Assembly: GCA_025960445.1 (NCBI GenBank)
Contig: JAICIT010000058.1
Coordinates: 1-9,294, forward strand
DNA from: Bradyrhizobium sp.
GTDB taxonomy: Bacteria > Pseudomonadota > Alphaproteobacteria > Rhizobiales > Xanthobacteraceae
Length of the DNA: 9,294 nucleotides
Reading direction: 5' to 3'
The notes under the pieces were generated by a model. The model was not told the origin of the DNA and ran no database searches. It saw nothing but the letters and a program-made list of their open reading frames with translations. Position 1 is the stretch's first letter. Each line of letters starts with the position of its first letter. This document shows positions 1-7,463 of the stretch, piece by piece. The position numbers and the translations under genes were made by a program.

Positions 1-273
1 TGCGCCGGCGTGCTGTTGGCGCCTATCACCTTCATTCATTCCAACGTCGGTTTGGTGCTGGGGCTGAAGGCGTTTCCCGCCGCCGTGCTCGGCGGTTTCG
101 GCTCCATCCCGGGCGCGGTGGTGGGCGGAGTGCTGATCGGGGTGATCGAGAGCATGGCCGGCTTCTATCTCGCGGAGGGATGGAAGGATGTCGCACCCTA
201 CGTCGTCCTGCTGATTGTGCTGCTGCTCAAGCCCGAGGGCCTGTTCGGGCTTCACATGCGCAAGAAGGTGTAG
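1..273 (+). CDS. livH: LivH-type ABC transporter permease, C-terminal end (5' partial)
   Basis: This is the last 90 codons of an inner-membrane permease of the branched-chain amino acid (HAAT) ABC importer family. The start lies before the window and the reading frame is open from base 1 to TAG at 271-273. What is visible is a hydrophobic helix, the conserved family block around LKAFPAAVLGGFGSIPGA, a glycine-rich helix (VVGGVLIGVIESM), then a last membrane helix and the ending KPEGLFG followed by a short basic tail. LivH pairs with LivM to form the membrane channel. The livM start follows 9 bases after the stop, so the two are co-transcribed. The family call is firm. The substrate cannot be read from this fragment; the acyl-CoA ligase downstream suggests a carboxylic acid rather than an amino acid. 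Confidence 0.9.
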   Translation, partial: CAGVLLAPITFIHSNVGLVLGLKAFPAAVLGGFGSIPGAVVGGVLIGVIESMAGFYLAEGWKDVAPYVVLLIVLLLKPEGLFGLHMRKKV

Positions 274-282
274 GTCTCAGCC

Positions 283-1434
283 ATGCGCTTCATGTTCAAA
301 ACGGACTATGAAGACGATATCAGGCTGTTTCCCCATAGCGGCTATCTAATCTCCTACGGCAGCCTGCTTGTGCTGTTGGTGATAGCGCCGTTCGTGCTCT
401 CCAGCTACCTCGTCAGCCAACTCGTGTTCGTTTGTATCTACGCGACGGTTGGCGTCGGATTGATGATCCTGACCGGCTTTACCGGACAGGCATCTTTGGG
501 GCACGCCGCGTTCCTCGCGATCGGCGCCTATACGGCCGCCTATTTGCAGCAGTTCAATGTTCCGTTTCCCCTCTACTTTGTTGCCGCCGGCCTGTTGACG
601 GGAATAATCGGCGCGCTGGTCGGATTCCCGGCGCTGCGGCTGCAAGGCATCTATCTCGTGATCGCGACGATTTCCTTTGCCCTCATCGTCGAGGAAATTT
701 TGGCGCGGTGGGAAAGCGTGACCAACGGCAATGAGGGCATGCGGGTCAAGACGATTCAGTTGCTCGGCACTGCGGTGCCGCGCGATAGCCCGACGTTCTA
801 TTTTCTATGTCTCGGCGTGCTGATCCTGACGATCGTGGGCACGCTTAATCTCTTGCGCTCGCCGACCGGCCGGGCCTTCGTCGCGATACGCGACAGCGAA
901 ACGGCAGCGCGAAGCATGGGCGTCAATGTATCGCTCTACAAAGTGAAGTCATTTGCGATCAGCGCCGCGATTACCGGGTTTGCCGGCTGTCTGTTCGCTC
1001 ACAAGCTATCTTTCATCAGCCCGGAAATGTTCACGCTGCAACTCTCGATCGAGTTCATCATCGTCATCCTGATCGGCGGCGCCTTCAGCCTGCACGGCGC
1101 TGTACTGGGCGCGATCTTCATCGTCATGATCGATCCATTCCTGACCTACCTAAAGGACGATGTTCCCGGCATGATCGCCGGCATGGCGGCGGCTCTCGGG
1201 GCAGGGTCCGAGCGCGCAGCGCACATCCAAAGCAATGTCGCCGCGTTCGCCTCCGCGAACGGGCTGAAGGGAGCCATCTACGGCGTGATTATCGTGCTGT
1301 TCGTGTTGTTCGAACCGCTCGGCCTTTACGGGCGATGGCTGAAGATAAAGCTCTTCTTCCAGCTATTTCCGCTCTACAAGCGCGCGACTTTCAAGCGGCA
1401 GAAGATCTACGTGAAGTCGGAGCGGAACCGGTGA
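283..1434 (+). CDS. livM: LivM-type ABC transporter permease
   Basis: A 383-residue polytopic inner-membrane permease, the second channel subunit of the HAAT-type importer. A cytosolic N-terminus of about 20 residues precedes a run of hydrophobic helices. The family signature GFTGQASLGHAAF lies at about 65-77. The cytoplasmic loop that contacts the ATPases is seen near 198-225 (GRAFVAIRDSETAARSMGV). The last helix carries LFEPLGLYGRW, and a basic tail of about 30 residues follows. Between the penultimate and last helices is an insertion (about 300-325) that is longer than in enteric LivM; I judge it a subfamily trait. The ATG at 283 has only a weak Shine-Dalgarno, and a second in-frame ATG at 292 is possible, so the start is likely but not certain. 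The stop overlaps the GTG start of the next gene. Confidence 0.93.
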   Translation: MRFMFKTDYEDDIRLFPHSGYLISYGSLLVLLVIAPFVLSSYLVSQLVFVCIYATVGVGLMILTGFTGQASLGHAAFLAIGAYTAAYLQQFNVPFPLYFVAAGLLTGIIGALVGFPALRLQGIYLVIATISFALIVEEILARWESVTNGNEGMRVKTIQLLGTAVPRDSPTFYFLCLGVLILTIVGTLNLLRSPTGRAFVAIRDSETAARSMGVNVSLYKVKSFAISAAITGFAGCLFAHKLSFISPEMFTLQLSIEFIIVILIGGAFSLHGAVLGAIFIVMIDPFLTYLKDDVPGMIAGMAAALGAGSERAAHIQSNVAAFASANGLKGAIYGVIIVLFVLFEPLGLYGRWLKIKLFFQLFPLYKRATFKRQKIYVKSERNR

Positions 1435-2189
1435 GCTATTTCCGCGCCGAAAATCTCTCCTTGCATTTCGGTGGGTTGAAGGCGGTCGACGCGGTCAGTT
1501 TTGCCGTCGAAAAGGGCGAGATACTCTCGATCATCGGCCCAAACGGCGCCGGAAAAAGCTCGATCTTCAACCTGATTTCGCGAATCTACAACCCGACCTC
1601 GGGGCGGCTGCATTTCGAGGATCAGGACATTACCGCTGCGCCTGCATTCGAGATCGCCAAGCTCGGCATCGCCCGCACCTTCCAGAACATCGAATTATTC
1701 GAGAATGCCACCGTGCTCAGCAATTTGCTGGTGGGCCGGCATCGGCATTCCACCAGTCAGCTTTGGCAGGAACTGTTGTTTCTTCCGAGCGTGCGCGCGA
1801 CCGAGAAAGTGCATCGGCGACGGGTCGAGCAGGTAATCGAATTTCTCGACCTCGCGGCCTACCGTGACAAGCTCATCTCCGGCCTGCCCTATGGCGTGCG
1901 CAAAGTTATCGAGTTGGCGCGAGCACTGTGCAGCGAGCCGAAGCTCATCTTGCTCGACGAGCCGTCATCAGGCCTGAACGTCGAAGAAACAGATGACATG
2001 TCATTCTGGATCCGCGACATGAAAACCGAACTCGGTGTTACCGTGTTGATGGTCGAACACGACATGACACTTGTGAACCGGGTTTCCGACCGGGTGATCG
2101 CGCTGAATTACGGCAGGGTGCTGGCGGCGGGGACCCCATCCGAAGTGCAGCAGCATCCTGACGTCGTTGCCGCGTATCTGGGCGCTTGA
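1431..2189 (+). CDS. livG: LivG-type ABC transporter ATP-binding protein
   Basis: A 252-residue cytoplasmic ATPase that powers the importer as a heterodimer with LivF. Visible motifs are Walker A GPNGAGKS (36-43), the Q-loop in ARTFQNIELF (Q85), a signature region GLPYGVRK (151-158) in place of canonical LSGGQ, Walker B LILLDE (172-177) and the H-loop histidine in MVEHD (H210). The LPYG form of the signature is usual in LivG. I chose the GTG at 1431 because GGAG at 1419-1422 lies 8 bases upstream and because the protein then starts directly at the ABC fold (SYFRAENLSLHFGGLKA). The frame is open further upstream, but that stretch is livM coding sequence. The GTGA overlap with the livM stop implies translational coupling. 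Confidence 0.94.
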   Translation: MSYFRAENLSLHFGGLKAVDAVSFAVEKGEILSIIGPNGAGKSSIFNLISRIYNPTSGRLHFEDQDITAAPAFEIAKLGIARTFQNIELFENATVLSNLLVGRHRHSTSQLWQELLFLPSVRATEKVHRRRVEQVIEFLDLAAYRDKLISGLPYGVRKVIELARALCSEPKLILLDEPSSGLNVEETDDMSFWIRDMKTELGVTVLMVEHDMTLVNRVSDRVIALNYGRVLAAGTPSEVQQHPDVVAAYLGA

Positions 2190-2199
2190 GGTCGATGGC

Positions 2200-2979
2200 A
2201 TGAGTGTCCCCGATATCATCCTGAAACTCAGCAACATCGAAAGCTACTACGGGCCCATCATGGCGATCAGAGGCATCAGCCTCGCGGTGCCCCGGGGCAA
2301 AATCGTGACGCTGCTCGGCGCCAACGGTGCGGGCAAGACCACGGTGCTCAAGACGATTTCCGGGATTATCGATCCGCAGAAAGGCACGATCGAATTCCTC
2401 GGACAGCCGATTCAGCGCATGGAGGCGGACAAGATCGTGCGGCTCGGTCTCAGTCATGTGCCCGAAGGCCGAGAGGTGTTTCCGTTTCTCAGCGTGCGCG
2501 AGAACCTGATGATGGGCGCCTATCCGCGCCGCGATCGCGCCGCTGTCACCGAGGATATTGAAAGGGTCTACGGCTATTTCCCGCGGCTGCGGGAGCGCAT
2601 CGACCAAGCCGCCGGACAGCTTTCGGGCGGCGAACAGCAGATGCTGGCGATCGGGCGCGCGCTGATGAACCGCCCGACGCTGCTGCTGCTTGACGAGCCG
2701 TCACTCGGCCTCTCTCCGATTTTGGTCAAGGAGATTTTCAGCATCATTCGGCGCGTCAATGAAGAGCAGGGAATGTCGATTCTGCTGGTGGAGCAGAATG
2801 CGAAGGTGGCGCTTGAAACCGCGGATTACGGCTACGTTCTGGAAACCGGTCGTGTCGTCATGAATGACACTTGCGAACGGTTAATGCACTCCAAGGACAT
2901 TCAGGAGTTCTATCTCGGAGCAAAGGAAGTCGGCGCGCGGGCCGAACGACGCTGGAAAAAGAAGAAGACTTGGCGTTGA
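2200..2979 (+). CDS. livF: LivF-type ABC transporter ATP-binding protein
   Basis: A 259-residue ATPase, the second nucleotide-binding subunit of the importer. It shows Walker A GANGAGKT (40-47), the LivF-typical HVPEGREVFPFLSV stretch (86-99), signature LSGGEQQ (141-147) and Walker B LLLLDE (161-166). VEQN (198-201) carries glutamine where LivG has the H-loop histidine, a normal LivF trait. The ATG at 2200 is preferred because GAGG at 2188-2191, which overlaps the livG stop codon, sits 8 bases upstream; a TTG at 2167 in the same frame has no such support. After the expected C-terminus (EFYLGAKEV) there is an extra basic tail, ARAERRWKKKKTWR, whose role is unknown. The next gene begins 73 bases later. 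Confidence 0.94.
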   Translation: MSVPDIILKLSNIESYYGPIMAIRGISLAVPRGKIVTLLGANGAGKTTVLKTISGIIDPQKGTIEFLGQPIQRMEADKIVRLGLSHVPEGREVFPFLSVRENLMMGAYPRRDRAAVTEDIERVYGYFPRLRERIDQAAGQLSGGEQQMLAIGRALMNRPTLLLLDEPSLGLSPILVKEIFSIIRRVNEEQGMSILLVEQNAKVALETADYGYVLETGRVVMNDTCERLMHSKDIQEFYLGAKEVGARAERRWKKKKTWR

Positions 2980-2992
2980 ATGATGATCTGCT

Positions 2993-3027
2993 TCGGGAAA
3001 GGACCGGCAATTAGAGCCGGCACCCGA
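2993..3027 (+). promoter_or_regulatory. Stem-loop in the livF-ligase gap
   Basis: The 73-base gap between livF and the ligase gene can fold into a two-part hairpin. An outer stem TCGGG/CCCGA (2993-2997 with 3023-3027) encloses an inner stem CCGGC/GCCGG (3004-3008 with 3016-3020) with a 7-base AATTAGA loop. No run of T follows, so it does not look like an intrinsic terminator. It may instead influence transcript processing, stability or ligase translation. This is inferred from base pairing only. Confidence 0.35.
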
Positions 3028-3052
3028 CGTGGCCAGAAAGGGAGGAGCGGGC

Positions 3053-4891
3053 ATGGCCGGACCGGCAGTGCTGACGGTCGCCGACACCATCGCGAGGAGT
3101 TTTGTTCGCGCGGTGGAGACACGTGGCGACCGACCCGCGATCCGTGAGAAGAGCTTCGGTATCTGGCAACCCACCAGCTGGCGGCAATGGCTGCAGCTAT
3201 CCAAGCAAATCGCCTATGGATTGCACGCCACAGGGTTCAGGCCGGGGGATGTCGCCTCGATCATTGCCAACGCGGTGCCGGGATGGGTGTTTGCCGATAT
3301 GGGCATTCTATGTGCCGGCGGCGTCTCGTCAGGTATCTATCCGACCGATTCTTCAGCGCAGGTCGAATACCTGATCAATGATTCTTCCACCAAAGTGATC
3401 TTCGCCGAGGATGAGGAGCAACTCGACAAGATACTGTTATGCCGCGCGCGGTGTCCGACATTGCAGACGATCATCGTCTTCGACATGGAGGGTCTGAGCG
3501 GGTTCAGTGATCCCATGGTGATGTCACTGGCCGAATTCCTGGCGCTCGGCAGCAATCACATCCTCAACCGCGAAACGCTTTGGGATGAGATGATCGCAAG
3601 CCGCACGGCGGACGATCTCGCGATACTTGTCTATACGTCCGGCACCACAGGCCCGCCGAAAGGGGCGATGCATTCCAATCGTAGCGTCACCCATCAGATG
3701 CGTCACGCCAACGATCTGTTTCCTTCAACAGACGCCGAAGAGCGCCTGGTCTTCCTCCCGCTGTGTCACGTCGCTGAGCGGGTTGGCGGCTACTACATCT
3801 CGCTTGCTTTGGGATCGGTGATGAACTTTGCCGAGAGCCCCGAAACCGTTCCGGACAATTTGAGAGAAGTGCAGCCGACCGCGTTTCTGGCAGTGCCCCG
3901 GATTTGGGAGAAGTTCTATTCAGGCATTACGATCGCGCTGAAAGATGCGACGCCATTTCAGAACTGGATGTATCGCCGCGCATTGGCGGTGGGCTATCGG
4001 CTGACCGAGTGCAGGCTTGAAGGCACGCAGCCTTCACTCTCCTTGCGTCTTGCGAACCGTGCCGCCTACTGGGCGGTGTTCCGGAATATAAGGCGCATGC
4101 TCGGTCTTGACCGCTGCCGGCTTGCCTTTACCGGCGCGGCGCCGATCGCGCCGGATCTGATCCGCTGGTATCTCGCGCTCGGCCTCGATATGCGCGAGGT
4201 GTATGGGCAAACCGAAAACTGCGGCGTCGCCACCCTGATGCCGTCGGATCGCATCAAGCTCGGCTCGGTCGGCAAAGCAGTACCATGGGGTGAGGTCGCA
4301 ATCTCACCGCAAGGCGAAATCCTGATCAGGGGCGAGTTCCTGTTCATGGGTTACCTCAACCAGCCCGAAAAAACCGCCGAGACCATCGACCCCAGGGGCT
4401 GGCTCCATACCGGCGATATTGGGTCGATTGACAATGAGGGGTTCGTCAAAATCACCGACCGCATGAAGGACATCATTATCACTTCAGGCGGCAAGAACAT
4501 CACCCCTTCGGAAATAGAAAACCAGCTTAAATTCTCGCCGTACATTTCAGACGCCGTCGTGATCGGCGACAAGCGCCCGTATCTGACCTGCCTCGTCATG
4601 ATCGATCAGGAGAATGTCGAGAAGTTTGCCCAGGATCACGACATTCCCTTCACCAACTACGCAAGCCTGTGTCGGGCGGCGGAGGTGCAGGAATTGATCC
4701 AGCGCGAGATCGAGGCGGTGAATGCGAATTTTGCGAGAGTCGAAACCGTCAAGAAGTTCTTCTTGATCGAGCGCCAGCTCACGCCCGAGGACGAGGAACT
4801 GACGCCGACCATGAAGTTGAAGCGAAGCTTCGTGAACAAACGTTACGCAGTCGAGATCGATGCGATGTATGGCGAGCGCGCGGTCGCGTGA
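3053..4891 (+). CDS. AMP-forming long-chain-type acyl-CoA ligase
   Basis: A 612-residue ANL-superfamily enzyme that would activate a carboxylic acid with ATP to an acyl-adenylate and then form the CoA thioester in the cytoplasm. Motifs in order: the phosphate loop YTSGTTGPPKG (194-204), YGQTE (384-388), WLHTGDIG (450-457), the hinge region ITDRMKD (467-473), SGGKNITPSEIE (478-489), and the C-terminal lysine region TPTMKLKR (584-591) with the probable catalytic lysine at 588 or 590. Length and the KNITPSEIE and TPTMKLKR blocks resemble bacterial long-chain (FadD15-like) ligases more than benzoate-type ligases of about 520 residues. The start is ATG 3053, with a strong GGAGG at 3041-3045; a GTG 24 bases upstream lies before this site. 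Its place between livF and the binding-protein gene ties it to the imported substrate. The exact acid is not predictable from sequence. Confidence 0.93.
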   Translation: MAGPAVLTVADTIARSFVRAVETRGDRPAIREKSFGIWQPTSWRQWLQLSKQIAYGLHATGFRPGDVASIIANAVPGWVFADMGILCAGGVSSGIYPTDSSAQVEYLINDSSTKVIFAEDEEQLDKILLCRARCPTLQTIIVFDMEGLSGFSDPMVMSLAEFLALGSNHILNRETLWDEMIASRTADDLAILVYTSGTTGPPKGAMHSNRSVTHQMRHANDLFPSTDAEERLVFLPLCHVAERVGGYYISLALGSVMNFAESPETVPDNLREVQPTAFLAVPRIWEKFYSGITIALKDATPFQNWMYRRALAVGYRLTECRLEGTQPSLSLRLANRAAYWAVFRNIRRMLGLDRCRLAFTGAAPIAPDLIRWYLALGLDMREVYGQTENCGVATLMPSDRIKLGSVGKAVPWGEVAISPQGEILIRGEFLFMGYLNQPEKTAETIDPRGWLHTGDIGSIDNEGFVKITDRMKDIIITSGGKNITPSEIENQLKFSPYISDAVVIGDKRPYLTCLVMIDQENVEKFAQDHDIPFTNYASLCRAAEVQELIQREIEAVNANFARVETVKKFFLIERQLTPEDEELTPTMKLKRSFVNKRYAVEIDAMYGERAVA

Positions 4892-4908
4892 GAAGCCGGC
4901 TGAAAATG

Positions 4909-4949
4909 GCGAAGGATTAAAAGGCCCGACCCTTCGCACAACACGGGCC
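4909..4949 (+). promoter_or_regulatory. Overlapping stems (possible pseudoknot) before the binding-protein gene
   Basis: Two perfect pairings interlock in the 76-base gap. Stem 1 is GCGAAGG/CCTTCGC (4909-4915 with 4931-4937) and stem 2 is GGCCCG/CGGGCC (4923-4928 with 4944-4949). The left arm of stem 2 lies in the loop of stem 1, and the right arm of stem 1 lies in the loop of stem 2. They must therefore either exclude each other or form an H-type pseudoknot, with connecting loops of 7 (ATTAAAA), 2 and 6 (ACAACA) bases. The structure ends 6 bases before the GAGGAG ribosome site (4956-4961). A role in raising or tuning translation of the binding protein is inference. Confidence 0.4.
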
Positions 4950-4967
4950 ACGGAAGAGGAGAATGCA

Positions 4968-6167
4968 ATGTCGATATCATTCAAGGTGCTGGGCCTTGCG
5001 GTGAGCGCGCTTGCGCTGACCCATCTGCCGGCCGCGGCCCAAACCAAGGTGACTAATGAAGGTATCTCGCCGACCGAGATTGTGATCGGCACCCACCAGG
5101 ACTTGTCCGGGCCCATCAAGGTCTGGGGCGTGCCGGTATCAAACGGCATGAAAATGGCCGTGGAGGAAATCAATGCGGCCGGCGGCATCAACGGGCGCAA
5201 GCTTCGACTGATCCTTGAGGACAACGGCTACGATCCGAAGAAGGCTGTGCTGGCGTCGCAGAAGATGGTCGAGCGCGACAAAATCTTCGCCATGATTGGG
5301 CCGATGGGTTCGCCCACGGTGCTCGCCGCGCAGGACATCCTTTTTGACGCGGGGGTGCTGCAGCTCTTTCCGCTGACGGCGGCTGAATTCACCTTCAAAT
5401 TTGATCCGGCGAAGCCACAGGAGCGGCTGAAATTCAATAATCTTCTGCCTTACGTCGAGAGCACGCGCGCCGCCATCAAGTACATGATGGAAACAAAAAA
5501 TTTCAAGAAGCCCTGTTTGATGCATCAGGATGATGAGTATGGCAAAAACGTCCTCGATGGATTCAATCAGCAGCTCGCGGCGATGAAGGTCACGCCGGCG
5601 TCGATCACCAGCTACAAGCGTGGCGCATCGGATTTCAGCGCGCCTGTGGCGAAGATGAAATCCGACGGGTGTGACCTGGTCGTGCTCGGCACCGTCATCC
5701 GCGAGACGATCGGCGCGATGGGGGAGGCCAAAAAGCTCGGCTGGAACGTCACATTCCTGGGGGCAACCCCGACCAACGTGCTTGAAGTGCCGGCACTTGG
5801 GAAGGAAGCCGTGGAGGGCCTTTATGCGGCCTCAGGTTTTGAAATTCCCTACGAGGACACGGCGAGGGGCAAAGTGAAGGACTGGCTGGTCAACTACAAG
5901 AAGATGTTCAACACGGACGCCAACACCCAGGCCATCATCGGTTACAACGCCGTGATGACCTTCGCCTATTATGTGAACAAGGCGGGCAAGGATCTGACGG
6001 GTCAAAAAGTGCTCGACTCGCTTGAGTCCGGTGACAAATTCCTCGACATCTTCAATTCGCCGCCGACCAAGTTTTCGAAGACCGACCACCTCGCCAACAC
6101 CGTCACCCAAGTGCAGCAGATCCAGAACGGCCGCTGGGTGCTGGTCAAGGACAATTTAATGTTCTGA
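4968..6167 (+). CDS. LivK-type periplasmic substrate-binding protein
   Basis: A 399-residue type-1 periplasmic binding protein (Peripla_BP_6 / receptor-family ligand-binding fold) that captures the substrate and hands it to the LivHMGF importer. The N-terminus is a Sec signal peptide: a short K6-containing start, a hydrophobic core to about residue 20, and an AAA-Q cleavage site near 24-25. There is no lipobox cysteine, so the mature protein should be soluble in the periplasm. Family hallmarks are IVIGTHQDLSGP (39-49), INAAGGINGRKL (68-79), a GPMGSPTVLA loop (111-120), and the hinge and second lobe with SYKRGASDFSAPVAKMKS. ATG 4968 has GAGGAG at 4956-4961, 6 bases upstream. The frame is open further upstream, but that part overlaps the ligase gene and would bury the signal peptide. 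Its own strong ribosome site and structured leader fit the excess of binding protein over channel usual in such systems. Confidence 0.94.
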   Translation: MSISFKVLGLAVSALALTHLPAAAQTKVTNEGISPTEIVIGTHQDLSGPIKVWGVPVSNGMKMAVEEINAAGGINGRKLRLILEDNGYDPKKAVLASQKMVERDKIFAMIGPMGSPTVLAAQDILFDAGVLQLFPLTAAEFTFKFDPAKPQERLKFNNLLPYVESTRAAIKYMMETKNFKKPCLMHQDDEYGKNVLDGFNQQLAAMKVTPASITSYKRGASDFSAPVAKMKSDGCDLVVLGTVIRETIGAMGEAKKLGWNVTFLGATPTNVLEVPALGKEAVEGLYAASGFEIPYEDTARGKVKDWLVNYKKMFNTDANTQAIIGYNAVMTFAYYVNKAGKDLTGQKVLDSLESGDKFLDIFNSPPTKFSKTDHLANTVTQVQQIQNGRWVLVKDNLMF

Positions 6168-6288
6168 TCATTTGCTCTGCTGAAGAAGAGGGCTGCGTGC
6201 GGTTAGGCACGCACCCCTTGGTTTTGTGAAAGCAACGTTATGGGTCCGCTCACGGCAATGCCATTGCTTGCTGGCTAGCGGTCCGAAG
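6168..6288. other. Gap between convergent genes
   Basis: A 121-base intergenic stretch between the ends of the binding-protein gene and the oppositely oriented peptidase gene. Besides the terminator hairpin it holds a 13-base palindrome, GCAATG-C-CATTGC, at 6255-6267. This lies 22 bases beyond the peptidase stop codon and could form a small hairpin at the 3' end of that transcript. No T-run accompanies it on the minus strand. I see no gene here. Confidence 0.5.
6189..6225 (+). terminator. Probable intrinsic terminator of the transporter operon
   Basis: Twenty-one bases after the binding-protein stop is a stem TGCGTGC/GCACGCA (6194-6200 with 6207-6213) with a GGTTAG loop. One C-C mismatch extends it to GGG/CCC plus A-T (6189-6192 with 6215-6218). 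The 3' side continues into TTGGTTTT, a modest T-rich tail. It lies between two convergent genes, so it may also limit read-through from the opposite strand, although the tail on that side is poor. Confidence 0.65.
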
Positions 6289-7092
6289 TCAGTTGGCCGA
6301 CGAAACCAAGCCAGGCTGCGAAGCGATCAGCGTAATAGCCGGAGCGCGATCCCGTTCCGGAATTTCCGCGAGCAACGGCGGCTCGGGGTACTGCATCAGC
6401 CCGTACTGATCAATGACAAACAACGGCCGATAATTTCTCAAATTGTCGTCCTCCACCATCGCCATGCGGCGATTGTCGAGCGCGAGCCAATGTCCATCGA
6501 GCCGTGCCGCTGCGACTGCGTGGTCCTCGCCGCGAAGGATGTCGCGAATGATTACGATCCGCAGATCATCCGATGATATTCCGGCCTGATGCAGCGCAAC
6601 GAACTTGGCGATCGCGTAATCTTCGCAATCGCCGGCGCCATGGCTGAACGTGACCAGCGGCGAGGTCCACACGTCCGTCTCGCCGTATTGCGCTTGGTCG
6701 CTCATCGGCCGGATCGCCAGATTGACGGCGCGATTTACTTCGCCGAGACGGGCGCGGCCTTCGCGGCCTCGCGCGCTGTCGACAATTGCAAGGAAGCGCA
6801 GAGCAGCGGGCGATGCGCAACGCTCGCGATCACCGTCGCAAAGCGCGATTTGTACCCGCTCATCATCCAGCTTCCGTTCGACCTTGCGCCATTTCTCCCG
6901 CAACGGGCCGGCGAAAACTCGCGAAACAGAAAGGCCGAATGGCTCTGCCGACGGCTGCGACAGTTGCGGTGCGCCGGGCGAATCCGCTTGCTCCAACGTG
7001 CCGGCCGCGAGATCTGCGACCGGTATGTACCAAGCCAAAGCGCACGCCAGCCCGATGGCATGCCGCGTCGGCGAGTGACCCAAAAAGCCCAT
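6289..7092 (-). CDS. Transglutaminase-like cysteine peptidase (BTLCP family, LapG-related)
   Basis: A 267-residue protein of the bacterial transglutaminase-like cysteine proteinase family (BTLCP, DUF920), to which LapG belongs. The N-terminus (RHAIGLACALAWYIPVA, about 10-26) looks like a Sec signal, so it should act in the periplasm or outside the cell. The core has VWTSP (141-145), the catalytic block GAGDCEDYAIAK (152-163) with nucleophile C156, H191 in GEDHAVAA and D206 in LALDNR. D155 and E157, next to the cysteine, match the residues known to bind calcium in LapG. Two further cysteines (C85, C92) flank a CDGDRERC segment. The ATG at 7092 has a GGGG run 6 bases upstream, a mediocre ribosome site. 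No LapD-like receptor is in the window. The substrate is unknown; the divergent FecR/VCBS protein is a candidate. Confidence 0.88.
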   Translation of the reverse strand: MGFLGHSPTRHAIGLACALAWYIPVADLAAGTLEQADSPGAPQLSQPSAEPFGLSVSRVFAGPLREKWRKVERKLDDERVQIALCDGDRERCASPAALRFLAIVDSARGREGRARLGEVNRAVNLAIRPMSDQAQYGETDVWTSPLVTFSHGAGDCEDYAIAKFVALHQAGISSDDLRIVIIRDILRGEDHAVAAARLDGHWLALDNRRMAMVEDDNLRNYRPLFVIDQYGLMQYPEPPLLAEIPERDRAPAITLIASQPGLVSSAN

Positions 7093-7104
7093 GTGACGCC
7101 CCGT

Positions 7105-7114
7105 TGTCCGGACA
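7105..7114. promoter_or_regulatory. 10-bp palindrome upstream of the peptidase gene
   Basis: TGTCCGGACA is a perfect dyad located 13-22 bases before the peptidase start codon. Its position suits an operator or a hairpin in the 5' leader. I do not recognise it as the site of a known regulator, and a single 10-bp palindrome can arise by chance. Confidence 0.25.
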
Positions 7115-7340
7115 TCGGCGAGGGCTCGTTAGCCAGCTCGTGACCGGATCATTCGTGGGCGAGGATGGGTGGGTGGGCTTTGCTTGCGCTTAAAACCGGC
7201 CGCTCGGCGCCGAAAAGCGCGAAAGACGCTAAAAGACGCGTCGAGGCATTATCGACAGTTTTAGGTAACGGCCGTTTCCAAGTGATTTCCCGAGAGACGC
7301 CACCAAGCACAGGAGCGATTTTGGGCGGTCGGTTTCCCGC

Positions 7341-7375
7341 GATATGGCTAATTTGTGTAGTGTGTTAGCCAGATC
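7341..7375. promoter_or_regulatory. 35-bp imperfect inverted repeat (operator or hairpin)
   Basis: The arms GATATGGCTAA and TTAGCCAGATC are reverse complements at 10 of 11 positions (7341-7351 with 7365-7375), with seven consecutive perfect pairs at the inner end and a 13-base spacer. The arms lie in the divergent gap about 325 bases before the surface-protein start and 250 bases before the peptidase start. It could be a binding site for a dimeric regulator or an RNA hairpin. There is no T-run after it to suggest a terminator on the plus strand. Confidence 0.4.
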
Positions 7376-7463
7376 ACAGTTTAAGCCGGCACAATGGTGC
7401 AGTATGCTGGCGAAAGTCGGCAACAGATGTTCTCGGGCTATAGCGGTAGCTCCTTCTGTTCTC

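Noticed and set aside
1335..1430. N-terminal extension of LivG
   Set aside because: It overlaps livM coding sequence by about 100 bases and does not fit the ABC fold; GTG 1431 has a proper ribosome site.
3029..3052. GTG start for the acyl-CoA ligase
   Set aside because: The strong GGAGG at 3041-3045 lies downstream of this GTG and is correctly spaced for ATG 3053.
4860..4967. N-terminal extension of the binding protein into the ligase gene
   Set aside because: It would bury the signal peptide and lacks the GAGGAG ribosome site that precedes ATG 4968.
6589..7143. 184-codon plus-strand frame across the peptidase gene
   Set aside because: Antisense shadow of the BTLCP gene, which has a complete catalytic triad and a signal peptide.
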